Assembly (NCBI GenBank): GCA_020796225.1
Contig: CM036764.1
Span: 24,484,233 to 24,548,232, forward strand
Reading direction: 5' to 3'
DNA: 64,000 nt
Source: Arion vulgaris
Taxonomy: Eukaryota > Mollusca > Gastropoda > Stylommatophora > Arionidae
Shown one piece after another: positions 11,501 through 21,960 of the stretch. The position numbers and the translations under genes were made by a program. Each line of letters starts with the position of its first letter. Positions within the stretch are counted from its first letter, which is position 1. The notes below the pieces were generated by a model. That model was not told the origin of the DNA, did not search any database, and saw only the letters and a list, made by a program, of their open reading frames with translations.

Positions 11501-11550
11501 TTTTACTTACCCCTTGCACGAATAATATATAAATACTAACTGACGACGGA

Positions 11551-11571
11551 TATATATATATATATATATAT
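11551..11571. repeat. (TA)n microsatellite
   Basis: About ten TA dinucleotides just after the S3 SINE. Confidence 0.9.
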
Positions 11572-12116
11572 AATGAGCCAATGTTCTTCGATGTCAAAGT
11601 CTTGGACTCATATTTGTCCAAAGATAAAATGAATAATTAATAAATATGTTAGTGAGAAATTTGGGAATGGACAAGATAGAAAGAGTTAATAAATAGCACG
11701 CTGCTCTAATGTCCCCGTGCCATAGAAATTCCGAGTTTAAATACCAACGTGGTTCAAAAATTCTCGCTGTGCACGTGGTACGTTGTTGTACTACAGAAAA
11801 CACTGATACTTTACTTGAAGATCTAAATTACGTGTACCTCTGAAATCGGAGTAAAGCTAGCCTGAGAACTGGTGATATGATATATGGTAACATGGAGAAC
11901 TGGTGATATAATATGGAAAGCAAATCATCACGCAAAAAAGGACTTATGGGTCCCGTATTAGGCTCAACGACTACGCTTCAAATTCATAGCTGGTCAAAAA
12001 TGCATTTGTTTTGTTGTACTTATTTATTATTATTTGTAATATTCTCAATTATTTCCTCTTGCGTTTAAAAAAAAATATTTCTTATTTTCATTCATAATAT
12101 TAATTCTTATTTACAG

Positions 12117-12296
12117 CCTGTTATGGAACATCCACTGGATTCACTATCAGCGCGGACGCCAACTCTAGATATATCAAGTATAAGGAAGCTTACACCAACT
12201 GCACCTATGTGGTTGGCAATCTGGAGATTGTATACCTGGACGACCCAGATATCGCTTATGATATGAGTTTCTTGTCCCAGATCAAAGAAGTTTCAG
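12117..12296 (+). CDS. EGFR: EGFR/ErbB receptor, exon 1 of those visible (start of L1 domain)
   Basis: First visible exon of an EGF-receptor-family tyrosine kinase, a cell-surface receptor for EGF/neuregulin-type ligands. The acceptor is TTATTTACAG and the donor GTAAGTAA. It begins with the last two bases of a codon (CC), then TGT, and ends with the first base of a Gly codon. The 59 complete codons start 'CYGTSTGF', matching the conserved CxGT that opens ErbB domain I, and include the L-domain signature 'NCTYVVGNLEIVYL' with an N-glycosylation sequon (NCT), ending 'FLSQIKEVS'. There is no Met or signal peptide, so at least one 5' exon is missing. The phase 1 entry, as I remember it, is the same as at the human exon 1/2 junction. 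Confidence 0.95.
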
Positions 12297-12357
12297 GTAA
12301 GTAAATGCTATTGAATTGATAAAACCAAAAGTTTGTTTAGTTTGTTTATCAGTTATA

Positions 12358-12795
12358 GTAACATAGAGGTTAGGTTGCTAGTCTCTCGTACCAAAAGTAT
12401 CAGGTTCGCTTCCTTGTGGAGCCATCTGGATATTTTTCCAGAGATTCCTGATCTCAGTGTATGAGGTCCCTGAGGTCAGATCGAGTTCGTAGTCATATCG
12501 GAGACGGACTATAAAACGTAGGTCCCGTGTTCAATTTGAGCACGTTAAAAAACCATTGCCAGTTCAAAATCGAGGAGAGCAGGCTGGAAAGCTGCTGCCC
12601 GGACAAATTCATTAGAAAAAGATTACAAATAAAATTACTACATAAATATCTTCACCATTTTCAAATGACGGCGGGGACTCTCATCGTTGCTACGGAGCTT
12701 GTGCATTGTAGCTAAGATTTTCTTCTTGTGTAAGAAAGAGATCAGATCAGACATGGTTACTCACCGAAGTACAATGATGATAGTCCTATCTATCA
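12358..12795 (+). mobile_element. tRNA-derived SINE, family S2
   Basis: A roughly 430-bp repeat shared with 27145-27570 (+), and partly with 20495-20800 and 43500-43660. Motifs: CCATCTGGATATTTTTCCAG, GTTCAATTTGAG, GAGCAGGCTGGAA and GAAGTACAATGATGAT. A tRNA-like head (CAGGTTCGCTTCC as B box) is near 12400. Confidence 0.75.
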
Positions 12796-12905
12796 ATCAG
12801 TTATATAAGGACTATCATCATATCACTCCGGACATTTGTTTATTTTATTATCAGTTATATGAGGACTATCATCATATCACTCCGGACATTTGTTTATTTT
12901 ATTGT
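12796..12905 (-). repeat. Tandem duplication of a LINE tail segment
   Basis: Two 52-54 bp copies containing GGACTATCATCATATCACTC. The same segment, at 28515-28560, encodes the 'CPECYDDNPHIT'-like RNase H tail on the minus strand, so this is duplicated LINE 3' sequence. Confidence 0.65.
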
Positions 12906-13262
12906 GTAAACTTTATAAAACCAAGATTATGGTTGAGTTATTTGCAGTCTTGAAATTTTTCACATTTTTGAAATGCTTATCTATTCTTAATAATGGCAAT
13001 CCAAATTCGTCTGTATTAAGTCTGATTGATTCTCATAGTGCAGTTTTGGCATTCATTATTCATTTCTACTAATTTTAACTCTTTTCTCATCAGACCTTGT
13101 TCTGTCTCCATTTCCACTATTTAGGTCTGTGTTATTTATTGCACTGTAGAGTAGTTATTACTAATGTAGCAATGTTATTTATCCAGAGAGTATTTATGTG
13201 GGTTTGTTTACCTGTCTGTTTTGGTAATTATATTTGAAAGAAATAATATCTCCAAACATTTC

Positions 13263-13266
13263 TACT

Positions 13267-13306
<40 letters not shown>
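13263..13306. repeat. (TC)n microsatellite
   Basis: About 20 TC dinucleotides with one TT interruption. Confidence 0.9.
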
Positions 13307-13313
13307 CCATATA

Positions 13314-13832
13314 TATGACGTATGGAAACTAATCGACGTAGTTGTGTAGTGACTGTTTAGAAACGGTAGTAAACATAAGAGAGACGAACAATAACATTGG
13401 AGACTGATGGACGTGTTTTTGCCTATGTATGAAGAACATCAATAAAACATGTAATCCAACCAACTACCTAAGCAGAGCTCTATAGTTATTTCATCTCCAA
13501 CTATGTTGTGAATTGTCCGGCAGTGATGTGATTTACCATCAAGCACACATCATCATACCACTCATTATTATCGCACCAGAATCCAAACTATAACAATGCC
13601 ATAGTCAGCCAGTCCCTTCCCCCTCCCCAGGTGGCAGCTGAGGAACCAGACAGTTAGCTTTAGTGTGTAGCTTGTATATATTTAGCTATTTTATTAGCAG
13701 ACTTAGTGTTTGCACTCTCTAAGCAGAATGGCAACAATAAAACGAGACATTGACGTAGGGAAACTAATCGACGTAGTTGTGTAGTGACTGCTTAGAAACG
13801 GTAGTAAACATAAGAGAGACGACATAGGCACT
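13314..13832. repeat. ~75-bp direct repeats about 440 bp apart
   Basis: AAACTAATCGACGTAGTTG...GTAGTGACTG...AAACGGTAGTAAACATAAG occurs at about 13325-13388 and again at 13761-13824. The 360 bp between has no ORF. This could be an LTR-like remnant or a duplicated non-autonomous element. Confidence 0.6.
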
Positions 13833-14240
13833 ACAACGAAGAGGACGTGTTTATGTCTATGGTCATACTATCTCAATAAAGATGCATTAACGTACCGAAA
13901 AGATGGTTGTCCACTGTGTAGTGACTGTCTTACATATGTTTGCCTGTGTTGTGACGAGAATGTCATCACTAAGAACACGTTCATCTGTAAGAAAGTGATG
14001 CGCCATACTAAGAAAATGGATTGACTGAAAGAGACATGATGTAAAGGACTAATGGATCAAGAATAAAAGGGAGCGCTAGCTAAAACACATTATATAAATA
14101 TATGTGAGGACATGCATGCAAAATATTTATATCTAATAAAGAGAATTCCAGAAAAGGACCAAGTGAGGACTAACACTATCCAGTACGACCCAATTAATGA
14201 TACCAAAAAGGAAAGAAGAAAGCAGGAGGAGGGGGAAACT

Positions 14241-14245
<5 letters not shown>

Positions 14246-14277
<32 letters not shown>
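14246..14277. repeat. (TA)n microsatellite
   Basis: About 16 TA dinucleotides, directly at the 3' end of the following minus-strand LINE piece. Confidence 0.9.
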
Positions 14278-14279
<2 letters not shown>

Positions 14280-14286
<7 letters not shown>

Positions 14287-14505
14287 GTGGCTTATCCCTT
14301 CCGGAACTTGTCTCCCATGACAGCAGCTCTGAAAAACTCTCTGTTCTGTGTAAGTTGATCGGCGTCAGCAGCAGCCATTCTCAGATCGCGAATGCCATAT
14401 TGCTCCCATCGTCTTCTAGATCTTCCTCTCATTCTTCTTCCAGATACCATGTCCTCCAAAATTAGAAAATATATTTCTCCGATGTGTACGTTCGTGTTGA
14501 TAGCC
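14280..14505 (-). mobile_element. LINE reverse transcriptase C-terminus (family L4)
   Basis: The minus strand encodes 'EDMVSGRRMRGRSRRRWEQ', then a segment ending in 'FFRAAVMGDKF', the end seen in many non-LTR elements. Related copies are at 30655-30840 and 49525-49720 (-), and, more distantly, 58430-58680 (-), 56600-57020 and 62730-63045 (+). Confidence 0.75.
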
Positions 14506-15295
14506 AGCATACCAGGATATCTTCAGATATTCTTTGTCCTCATCCGAAAATAAAACAGTTTTCCTAGCATATTTACCACTTCCTCTCAATCCTCATCAAG
14601 AACCGATTTTATGCCAGCGAACCTACTACTACTGTTTTTGTTTAAAATATATCTTATCATTTCTCTCTATCCTCACCAAAAATAGATTTTATGCCAGGGA
14701 ATCTACATCTACTTAATTTGTTATATTTGCTTATCACTTGGCTCTGGTTTCACGAAAACTGTACATTCCTACGCGTATTTACCACATGTGTGTAGCTTCA
14801 TAAAACATTAGCGTCACTCTAGAATATTTACCTGTTGCATTGGAGTGGTCAAGATATTAAATCGTATGCTTGTTAATATAAAGACACCGAGATCGTCGAT
14901 CTCCGGAGCGGACAATCTCCAGTCGACAACTGTAAAAGATTACCTAGCTTATAGTGGTATGGAAAGGAAGCTAACGAGAAAGGAAGCTGACGGCTCCACC
15001 GGAGCCAACTATAAACTAGAGTTGGCTCTGGCTAAACACTGCCTATAAATATGAGATCTTTCACTAAAACCCTTTCATGCATGCATTTTTGGGATGAATA
15101 TCATCTTGTCCACCCCCTTGACTACACAGTAGAAGTACAGTTAATTAACGTCTCTGGCATTAGACACATTGTCCACAGCTAACCCCTAGCAGTACACTGA
15201 ATGCGTCATAGGTCACGTAACACGCATGTGTAACTATGAAACGAACGAATAGTAGTTTGACACTATGCGTGAGCGGGTTAACACTTGAAATGGGA
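14506..15295. other. Unassigned sequence with a small hairpin
   Basis: 14600-14720 contains a diverged ~70-bp duplication. 14999-15031 forms a short inverted repeat (GGAGCCAAC / GTTGGCTCTGG) shared with 6218-6240 and 29571-29600. No gene is seen. Confidence 0.45.
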
Positions 15296-15299
15296 GACA

Positions 15300-15455
15300 A
15301 ATGGTTCAAGAAAGAAAGAACGCCTTAGGAAAACTCTGAAGCAAACTCTACTGAAATGCGAGTATTATAGGACTCAATTCCATAGAAGAGATTGAGCGAA
15401 TTGCCCAGGATATAGCGGTATGGAGAAATCGCTTGCAGGTTCTATATAACGTATA
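15300..15455 (+). mobile_element. LINE L2 3'-end fragment
   Basis: Diverged copy of 7165-7330, with CATAGAAGAGATTGAG and TTGCCCAGGATATAG ending at TATAACGTATAATGGTAC. Confidence 0.65.
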
Positions 15456-15725
15456 ATGGTACAACATGAACACAGTGGCTACTCTCCTCCGTCAACGCTA
15501 TCTAAGACGGATGTGTCACGTGCGTATTGGGGGAAGACGACGACACACACACACGATAGAGTCCCTATGAATATTGTGTACGTAACGCTGACCTGGTTCT
15601 GGAGTACTGGAACAACCCTTCCTTCATTACAAGGACGTCTACAAACGAGATATGACTGCGATGGGCATGAATACATCAAACTGGGAATAATTGTACCTGC
15701 AAGAAGGTTATGGGCGCTGGTCAGT

Positions 15726-15830
15726 CCATACTAAGATAGATCGCCATTCCATACTAAGATAGATCGCCATTCCATACTAAGATAGATCGCCATTTCATAC
15801 TAAGATAGATCGCCATTCCATACTAAGATC
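15726..15830. repeat. 23-bp minisatellite, about 5 copies
   Basis: CCATACTAAGATAGATCGC recurs at 15726, 15749 and 15772, and with small changes at 15795 and 15817. Confidence 0.95.
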
Positions 15831-15927
15831 ACTGATATGACAGGAGAAATCAAAATCTCATAGAAAATCTCCATGGGTGCTGCATCATATACTGTTTCTT
15901 GAGATTAATAGAATGCTATCAACGATA

Positions 15928-16515
15928 CCAAGTGCAAGAATTCAAATACTTAGGAAGCATATTCACAGAAGATGAAAGACTAAACAGAGATAGAGACTAG
16001 ACTGCAAAAAGCAAATGCTGTAATCTATCAGCTAGTCCCATTGTTAAGGTACCCAAACATCTCACTGACAGCTAACCAACAGATGATCACCAGCATTTTC
16101 ATGCCTACTCTGTGTTACCAGGCCAAACATGGACAATGAGCAAAGCTCAGTCGCAAAAAATAACTACATGTGAATTGCGGTGCCTACCAAAAGTTACCAA
16201 CACCAGAAAAGACAAGAGCCGCCAACATCAGCATAAGAAAGAAATTTGGGATAGAACCTTACTTGAATTACATTGAGAAACAAATAATGAAGTGGTTTGG
16301 CCACTTAATAAGAATACAAGCACTCCACAGTAAATAGTCTTCTACAACAGAACATCAGGAAAGAAAGCATGTGGAAGGCCACCCAAAAAAAAAAAATGGT
16401 TAGATGGCTTAGCAAATCCTGTCAAAAAGCAAAAATAATTATCACTCAACCCACAGATCAGCTCAGGACAAAAACAGAAAACCACGACACTGGACAACAA
16501 CCGGTGGTAGCACTG
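15928..16515 (+). mobile_element. LINE reverse transcriptase fragment (family L1a)
   Basis: Read across frames it gives 'EFKYLGSIFTEDERLN', 'PTLCYQAKHGQ'/'WTMSKAQS', a 'WFGHLIR'-like motif and a poly-lysine-rich end before 'WLDG'. This is the order of the last third of a LINE reverse transcriptase. It contains several stops. Other copies: 1087-1450 and 55255-55455 (-). Confidence 0.75.
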
Positions 16516-16589
16516 TGACGACAAAAGATGGGATAATATCAACACTACACATCCCTGCTGCATCAGATGACATTAGATTGCCGTTTATC

Positions 16590-16805
16590 TTTTACTTTGG
16601 CTCGTCTGCCCAGCGTGTTCGTAGCGCGTTGGACTACGGGTGACAAGTCCTCTGTGAGTGCGGGTTCAATTCCGGGGACTGGCAGAAAAGCCACAGATTT
16701 CCCAGATTTACGGTGTTCGTGGCACCGAACAGAAGGGTTACGATGTCCATGGCACCGAGTCGAAGAGCTTTCAGCTCAAGTGCTTCTGGATCGGGACACA
16801 AAAAT
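16590..16805 (+). mobile_element. tRNA-derived SINE, family S5
   Basis: The tRNA-like head reads GTAGCGCGTTGGACTACGGG and GGGTTCAATTCCG, followed by the body CAGATTTACGGTGTTCGTGG and GCTCAAGTGCTTCTGGATCG. Near-identical copies lie at 37525-37735 (+) and 25275-25500 (-). The head resembles a Lys- or Thr-type tRNA but lacks a proper cloverleaf 3' half. Confidence 0.85.
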
Positions 16806-16884
16806 CGTTTACTTTTTCTTACATTTGCTATCCAAAAAATATTGCTACTTATATAATGTTCATTTTTGTATTTGTTATTTACAG

Positions 16885-17067
16885 GTTACGTTCTGATAGC
16901 AGCGAATTATGTGGATTACATACCACTGACTAGTCTTCAGATCATCAGAGGAAGCAATCCATTTATCCATGAAAAAACTGGCATGAAAGTAAGCCTTCTA
17001 GTGGCACTGAATTATGAGAAAGGTGGTACTCTTGGTCTGAAGGAGCTAAGGCTGACCAACTTATCAG
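16885..17067 (+). CDS. EGFR: EGFR/ErbB receptor, exon 2 (L1 domain)
   Basis: Acceptor TTATTTACAG and donor GTATGTTT. It enters in phase 1 (G+GT = Gly) and leaves in phase 1. The sequence carries the L-domain hallmark 'GYVLIAANYVDYIPLTSLQ' followed by 'IIRG', then 'LVALNY' and 'GLKELRLTNLS', aligning with ErbB 'GYVLIALN...LQIIRG...GLKEL'. The leucine-rich beta-helix pattern is intact, with no stop. At 183 nt it is, from memory, within one base of the corresponding human exon, suggesting an ancient intron position. Confidence 0.96.
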
Positions 17068-17104
17068 GTATGTTTATAGACAACGAAATGCTATAAAAAT
17101 AATT

Positions 17105-17475
17105 TGTACAAATCTTCTTCAGCAAATCTCTGGTCATGCGCTTAATTTACTGTGGACCACAAACTGGGCAGTCAGCTTTAGGTCTGTCAGGTTTCCCAAA
17201 AGTTTAGTTTTTAGATCGACCGAGTGTGACCACATGCTGCTTCTCAGCTCACCCAGGAGAGGACAGTCTTGCAGGATATGCTCCGGTGTCTGTTCCGCCT
17301 GCTGACATTGGCAGAGAGCTGTTTGACTTATTCCTGGTCTGTATAAGTGTTTGTTGAGCCTGTAGTGTCCGGTACGTAAAATATATACGTAATTGTGTGT
17401 TTTGTTTTTACTGTAAAACTCATAAAACTTTTCCACATCCTCCGCCCCACCTTCTCAGTTTTGTTAAAACTCCTA
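17105..17475 (-). mobile_element. LINE RNase H tail with Cys/His cluster (family L5)
   Basis: A 100-residue minus-strand ORF contains 'RTGHYRLNKHLYR' and 'CQCQQAEQTPEHILQDCP', the HRTGH...C.C...E...H.L..C signature that closes many RNase H-bearing LINE proteins. Copies: 24395-24790 (-), 19400-19600 (-), 33690-34100 (-). Confidence 0.85.
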
Positions 17476-17519
17476 AATGTAGGTTTATAGAATTTATCGT
17501 ATATTATCAATTGAGATCA

Positions 17520-17760
17520 GAATGAGAGCTATTCAGTGCTACATAGAACCAATACTGACATACGGATGCGAGTCATATACAGTGCTACATAGAACCGATA
17601 CTGACATACGGATGAGAGTCATATGCAGTGCTACATAAAACCAATACTGACATACGGATGCGAGACGTGAACAATAAACACACAGATCGAAAAATCTCTG
17701 AGGGCCACAGAGATGTGGTTTTACAGAAGAATGATTAGAATCCCGTGTATTCTAAGCAGA
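17520..17760 (+). mobile_element. LINE RT fragment with ~50-bp tandem triplication
   Basis: 'YIEPILTYGCES' is encoded near 17540. The underlying DNA (GTGCTACATAGAACC...CATACGGATG) is repeated about three times between 17535 and 17665, followed by 'RATEMWFYRRMIRIP'-like coding. Confidence 0.7.
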
Positions 17761-17761
17761 T

Positions 17762-18198
17762 GTGTTAAAATACGTTATAATAATAGTCCCCATCATCGCT
17801 TTAACATGTAACCGGCAAGTTAAAACATGCATACACCTTTTTGGTGTATAACTTTTCATGACTATTTCGTTAAGTTATTATTTATATATAGAAACGACGC
17901 GTGACTGAGCATAGTAAAGAACATGCCCGTCCGATGAAAATCGGCTAAAATAACAATTGGCAAATTAAATTTATTCACATTATAAACTTATCGAATGTAA
18001 CGTAAGTGTAAATGTAACGAATTTAACCATGTGTGTTTTAAAAAACAAAAACAGCATTGGCCTTACCGTGAATCGAACACAGGTCTACCGAATGGGAGAC
18101 TGCGCTCTCATCAATTCGGCCCTCGCACAGAAGTGTTAAAATATGTTATAATAATAGTCGTCATCATCGCTTTAATTAACATAGGACCGGCAAGATGA
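17762..18198 (-). mobile_element. tRNA-like SINE between long direct repeats
   Basis: Direct repeats of about 58 bp (GTTATAATAATAGTC...CATCATCGCTTTAA...ACCGGCAAG) lie at 17762-17820 and 18134-18198. Between them, 18060-18125 on the minus strand reads GGCCGAATTGATGAGAGCGC and GTGTTCGATTCACGG with a good T-arm, but the anticodon arm has a mismatch and an oversized loop. Confidence 0.6.
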
Positions 18199-18419
18199 TA
18201 GACTAGATTTCAAGTCCGTAGGATGTCCACATATCTTCAATGGGAGTCAACAGACATACACACAATTTCATTACGGCTTTATATAGAGAGAGATTTGAGA
18301 CCAACTTTACATTGTTCTCATGTGACTAATTTGAGACTGTGTTGTTTGATTGAATAAGAAAACACTATATTTTCATCATTTGTTTTCAATATCGATTCCT
18401 GGGCCCACTTTTCTTGTGT

Positions 18420-18680
18420 TAATCGAACATTCTAAGCCCTGTTTGATTTAGTAATATATTTTTCATAGGTCCACATAGCTAGATCGTCCTTTAGTGTTAT
18501 TTTGTGTATACAAGGAACAGTGTTAGCAAGAGAATTTTTGGGAGATATCACGCACCAATGTCACGCTTCTGACTGACCCGTCCTTGAACTTGCACTTTGG
18601 CATTTCTGCTGTCCAGGAAGTGGCCAATCCATTTATAGATTTTATTACACACTCATTGTTTTTTTTTCGTTTCTTTTTTT
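18420..18680 (-). mobile_element. LINE reverse transcriptase core fragment
   Basis: The minus strand gives 'YKWIGHFLDSRNAKVQVQGR', then, frameshifted, a decayed 'PQG.LSPTLFLV'-like stretch. These are reverse transcriptase motifs around the fingers/palm of non-LTR elements. Confidence 0.65.
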
Positions 18681-19390
18681 GTAGGTTGACTTTCAATCCT
18701 TATTTCCATATTGTGTCAAATGTCTTTTATCAAATTATTCAAAATGCCAGTGTGTACTTTTTCTCATGGAAGCCATCTTCAATTTCATGAATGATAAATG
18801 TTCTTCGTTTGATCTATATTTTCTTAAATTCAATTCGCTGGGGGTATGAAATGTGTTTTTCTCTTCCAGATGACACATCTACCTATTATTTATCATCACT
18901 ATCGTGTATCATGACGGTTGATCATGGATTTCCAGAAACTTGTGTCCTGAACACAGGCTCGTTTTGGATGTTCACTTTTCCCCCATATCTTGAAGTTGGA
19001 CTATTCATAACTTTATCTGTCTGTCGTTTGTTACCTCATCTTCCATAGATTTTACCTGTTGTCATAATGTTTTCTAAACTATATTTTTCTCTTGACATGT
19101 CTGAAAAATGTATTCTTTATATTTCTTCTCTTGATAGCGACCTTTCTTTGTATGTGAACTTTTGTCAGCATTGATCAATTTAGCAGTCACGGAATTCTCA
19201 GTATTTTTCAGTACGATTGTATCTCTGTGGCCTCTAGCATTGCTGCTGTTTGTTTATTGTTTATCATACATTATACTAATTTTTCTACATAACTGAATAA
19301 GTTTGTAGCCTTTGACTTCTTATAAATGTGTCATTTTTTTATATCGGTGCCTAAGACTTCTGCGATCAACTTCTGCCATGCGACTAATCC
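18681..19390 (-). other. Probable LINE-derived debris
   Basis: T-rich sequence lying between two minus-strand LINE pieces in the orientation expected for one element. I could not decode convincing motifs. Confidence 0.35.
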
Positions 19391-19399
19391 AGTATGTGT

Positions 19400-19610
19400 T
19401 ATAAACGTGACGGTACGCTTGCGGTTTTCACCGGTCCTCCATAATTTGTTCTGAAAGGGTTGTTCCTGTTGGTCAGATTTTCATTCTTAAGCTGCTCAGG
19501 CTGGGGCAGTCTTGCAAGATGTGCTTTGGCGCCCCACATGTGCAGGTAACCGTTTCCCTGAGACCCATTCCAGGAGCGCTCTAAGATCGCAGTGTACTGT
19601 TCTAAGTCTA
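19400..19610 (-). mobile_element. LINE RNase H tail fragment (L5-like)
   Basis: The minus strand reads a 'TCTCGAPKHILQDCP' pattern, a diverged copy of the Cys/His tail seen at 17105-17475. Confidence 0.65.
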
Positions 19611-19635
19611 AAGATTGTGGTCTTAGCTTTTCTGT

Positions 19636-20460
19636 TTAACGTATCGGTGTCAATATGGCTTCCTTACGTGACTGTGGTAAGGTTCCTCCCTTCCAGCTGC
19701 AATTTACTAGTGCCATAAACTTCTGTTTTGCTTTTGTACCTTGATCAATTAACGTTTTATTTGTTATCACATCTTTACCTGTTTCTTTTTCTGTAGTGAC
19801 CTTATTACCTATTTTATTTCTTCTATAGTTAGATTTGCACCTTTTTGCTTCTGTTGTGCAATCTTTAGTTTGTCGAAATGTGTGTTGAATTTGGGATGTC
19901 TTGTTTTCTATCTGATGGTGCATTAATATTGTTTGTACTTGCATATCACTCAAGTTTGATGTCTGCAACTTTTCCCCACGTGATCATATTATCTTCTTGG
20001 TTTAATTATGCTTTATTTGGTGTGGAATTCTTTGTTATTTAATGTCGAAATACGTAATAACAAAGTACTGTAGTTTTACAAAAACAATGACAATAAACAG
20101 CAACGTTTCGGTCAAAAATGCCGTTGAAAACTACAGTACTTTGTTATTACGTGTTTAGCCATTTTACATAGTTTTACGGCAATCTCCATTTATATCGTTA
20201 TTTAATGATGTAACTAGCTTCCGCTGTGTATTTTCATATCTTTTCAAGTTGAGAGTTTCGGATAATATGGTTTGTAAATTTTACTTTCTCTTCGTGAATG
20301 TACTCTGTTTCCTTTTGTAGTATTGTATTATGAAGTTTTTCTACCACTTCTTTCATATGTTTCTTTAGTGTATTGGTCATCTAGCTTTGTATGTCCGTTA
20401 TTAGTATCGTGAGTTTGCTTCAGTCATCTCTCTTATAGTTCCAGCGTGGGAAGGGTTTTA
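19636..20460 (-). mobile_element. LINE, endonuclease-RT linker and first RT motif
   Basis: The 110-residue minus-strand ORF ends 'FMALVNCSWKGGTLPQSRKE', matching the conserved '...LPQSWKEA.L.PI' entry to reverse transcriptase. Upstream (20165-20460) reads as degenerate linker. Element B forms a hairpin insertion at 20041-20160. With 18420-18680 and 17105-17475 it is in 5'-to-3' order for a single large minus-strand LINE. Confidence 0.75.
20041..20160. repeat. Element B foldback with 26-bp perfect inverted repeat
   Basis: Arm 20052-20077 and arm 20127-20152 are perfect reverse complements (core CAAAGTACTGTAG / CTACAGTACTTTG), separated by 49 bp containing CAGCAACGTTTCGG. Confidence 0.9.
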
Positions 20461-20494
20461 TCTCCTGAGTGGAATACTCCATATTTACTACAAA

Positions 20495-20800
20495 CTTGAA
20501 TGGTTTACTTTCATTGCATGAAGTTGAACACGTAAAAGAACCATTGGCAGTTCAAAATCGAGAAGACCAGGCTGGAAAGCCGCTGCTCGGGCAAAATTCA
20601 ATAAAAAAAATTGTTTTTAAAAATTCCTACAAAACATTTCCACCATCTTCTAAATTATATCGGACACTCGCCGGTGCTACCGAGTTCGTGCACTGTCGCT
20701 GATATCTTCCTGTGTAAGAAATAGATCGGGCTACACGTGGTTAATCACCGAAGTGCAGTGATGATGGTCCAATTAATCAATTAAATGTTAGTTGGTCAAA
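20495..20800 (+). mobile_element. SINE S2, 5'-truncated
   Basis: Matches the 3' two thirds of 12358-12795: AACCATTGGCAGTTCAAAATC, CCGGTGCTACCGAGTTCGTG and GAAGTGCAGTGATGATGG. Confidence 0.75.
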
Positions 20801-20925
20801 CACATGTCCATCAGTTTTGTGACATATGTGTCCTGCACAGAAGGTCAAATTTAGAGTGGGAGAAATATGCCGTCTTCTGAAGTGGAGGCTAATGTTGTCA
20901 TTTATCTTGTTTAGGAAGTTTGACT

Positions 20926-21662
20926 TGTGTATATATCTCTCAGTCTTATACTTAATCTCCTGTGTATATCTCTCTCAGTCTTATACTTAATCTCCTGTGT
21001 ATATCTCTCTCAGTCTTATACTTAATCTCCTGTGTATATCTCTCTCAGTCTTATACTTAATCTCCTGTGTATATCTCTCTCAGTCTTATACTTAATCTCC
21101 TGTATATATATCTCTCAGTCTTATACTTAATCTCCTGTATATATCTCTCAGTCTTATACTTAATCTCATGTGTATATCTCTCTCAGTCTTATACTTAATC
21201 TCCTGTGTATCTCTCTCTCAGTCTTATACTTAATCTCCTGTATATATCTCTCAGTCTTATACTTAATCTCCTGTATATATCTCTCTCAGTCTTATACTTA
21301 ATCTCCTGTGTATATCTCTCTCTCAGTCTTATACTTAATCTCCTGTGTATATATCTCTCAGTCTTATACTTAATCTCGTATATATCTCTCTCAGTCTTAT
21401 ACTTAATCTTCTGTGTATATCTCTCTCTCAGTCTTATACTTAATCTCCTGTGTATATCTCTCTCAGTCTTATACTTAATCTCCTGTGTATCTCTCTCTCA
21501 GTCTTATACTTAATCTCCTGTGTATCTCTCTCTCAGTCTTATACTTAATCTCCTGTATATATCTCTCTCAGGCTTATACTTAATCTCCTGTATATATCTC
21601 TCTCAGTCTTATACTTAATCTCCTGTGTATATCTCTCTCAGTCTTATACTTAATCTCCTGTG
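20926..21662. repeat. ~34-bp minisatellite, about 21 copies
   Basis: Unit core CAGTCTTATACTTAATCTCC plus a TGTRTATATCTCTCT spacer of slightly variable length. Units are nearly identical, implying recent expansion. The ORF across it (repeating 'LILNLLYISLS') is a repeat artefact. Confidence 0.97.
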
Positions 21663-21694
21663 ATAAACGTTTTTGTATATGCTCATTTTCCAAA

Positions 21695-21960
21695 GTGGAT
21701 TTTGAAGTTTGAAAATCGTGTCATATCCTTTACAAGACGTCTCCATCAACCGCAGTAAACGAGTCTGTGATTTTCTAGGCACCACTTATATGTTCAGTAG
21801 TTTGCCATTGATTTTTTAACTTTGATGTATATTTTTACCGTTAGCAAATTTAATCCACTGGAACAAATTTGCTTCAAAATCTCCCGCCCCGGAGTTTGAA
21901 CCCGGTACTCTTGGGTCGTGATTGAGCTAATTACCGCTAAGCCACAGACGCCCACTACCG
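21695..21960 (-). mobile_element. tRNA-derived SINE, family S1, host of an amplified A box
   Basis: The body is collinear with 8440-8640 and 410-575. On the minus strand the B box is GGTTCAAACTCCG (complement at about 21892-21906), and the A box lies in the first unit of the 24-bp array that follows. Confidence 0.8.

Noticed and set aside
16600..16690. tRNA gene heads of the SINE S5, S3 and S4 copies
   Set aside because: Box A and B are present, but each continues into a shared non-tRNA body and occurs in several copies.
18060..18125. Functional tRNA gene on the minus strand
   Set aside because: The T arm is good, but the anticodon stem has a mismatch and too large a loop, the acceptor stem pairs over only about four bases, and it sits in a SINE-like repeat.
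21205..21513. 102-residue Leu/Ser-rich ORF
   Set aside because: Part of the 34-bp minisatellite.
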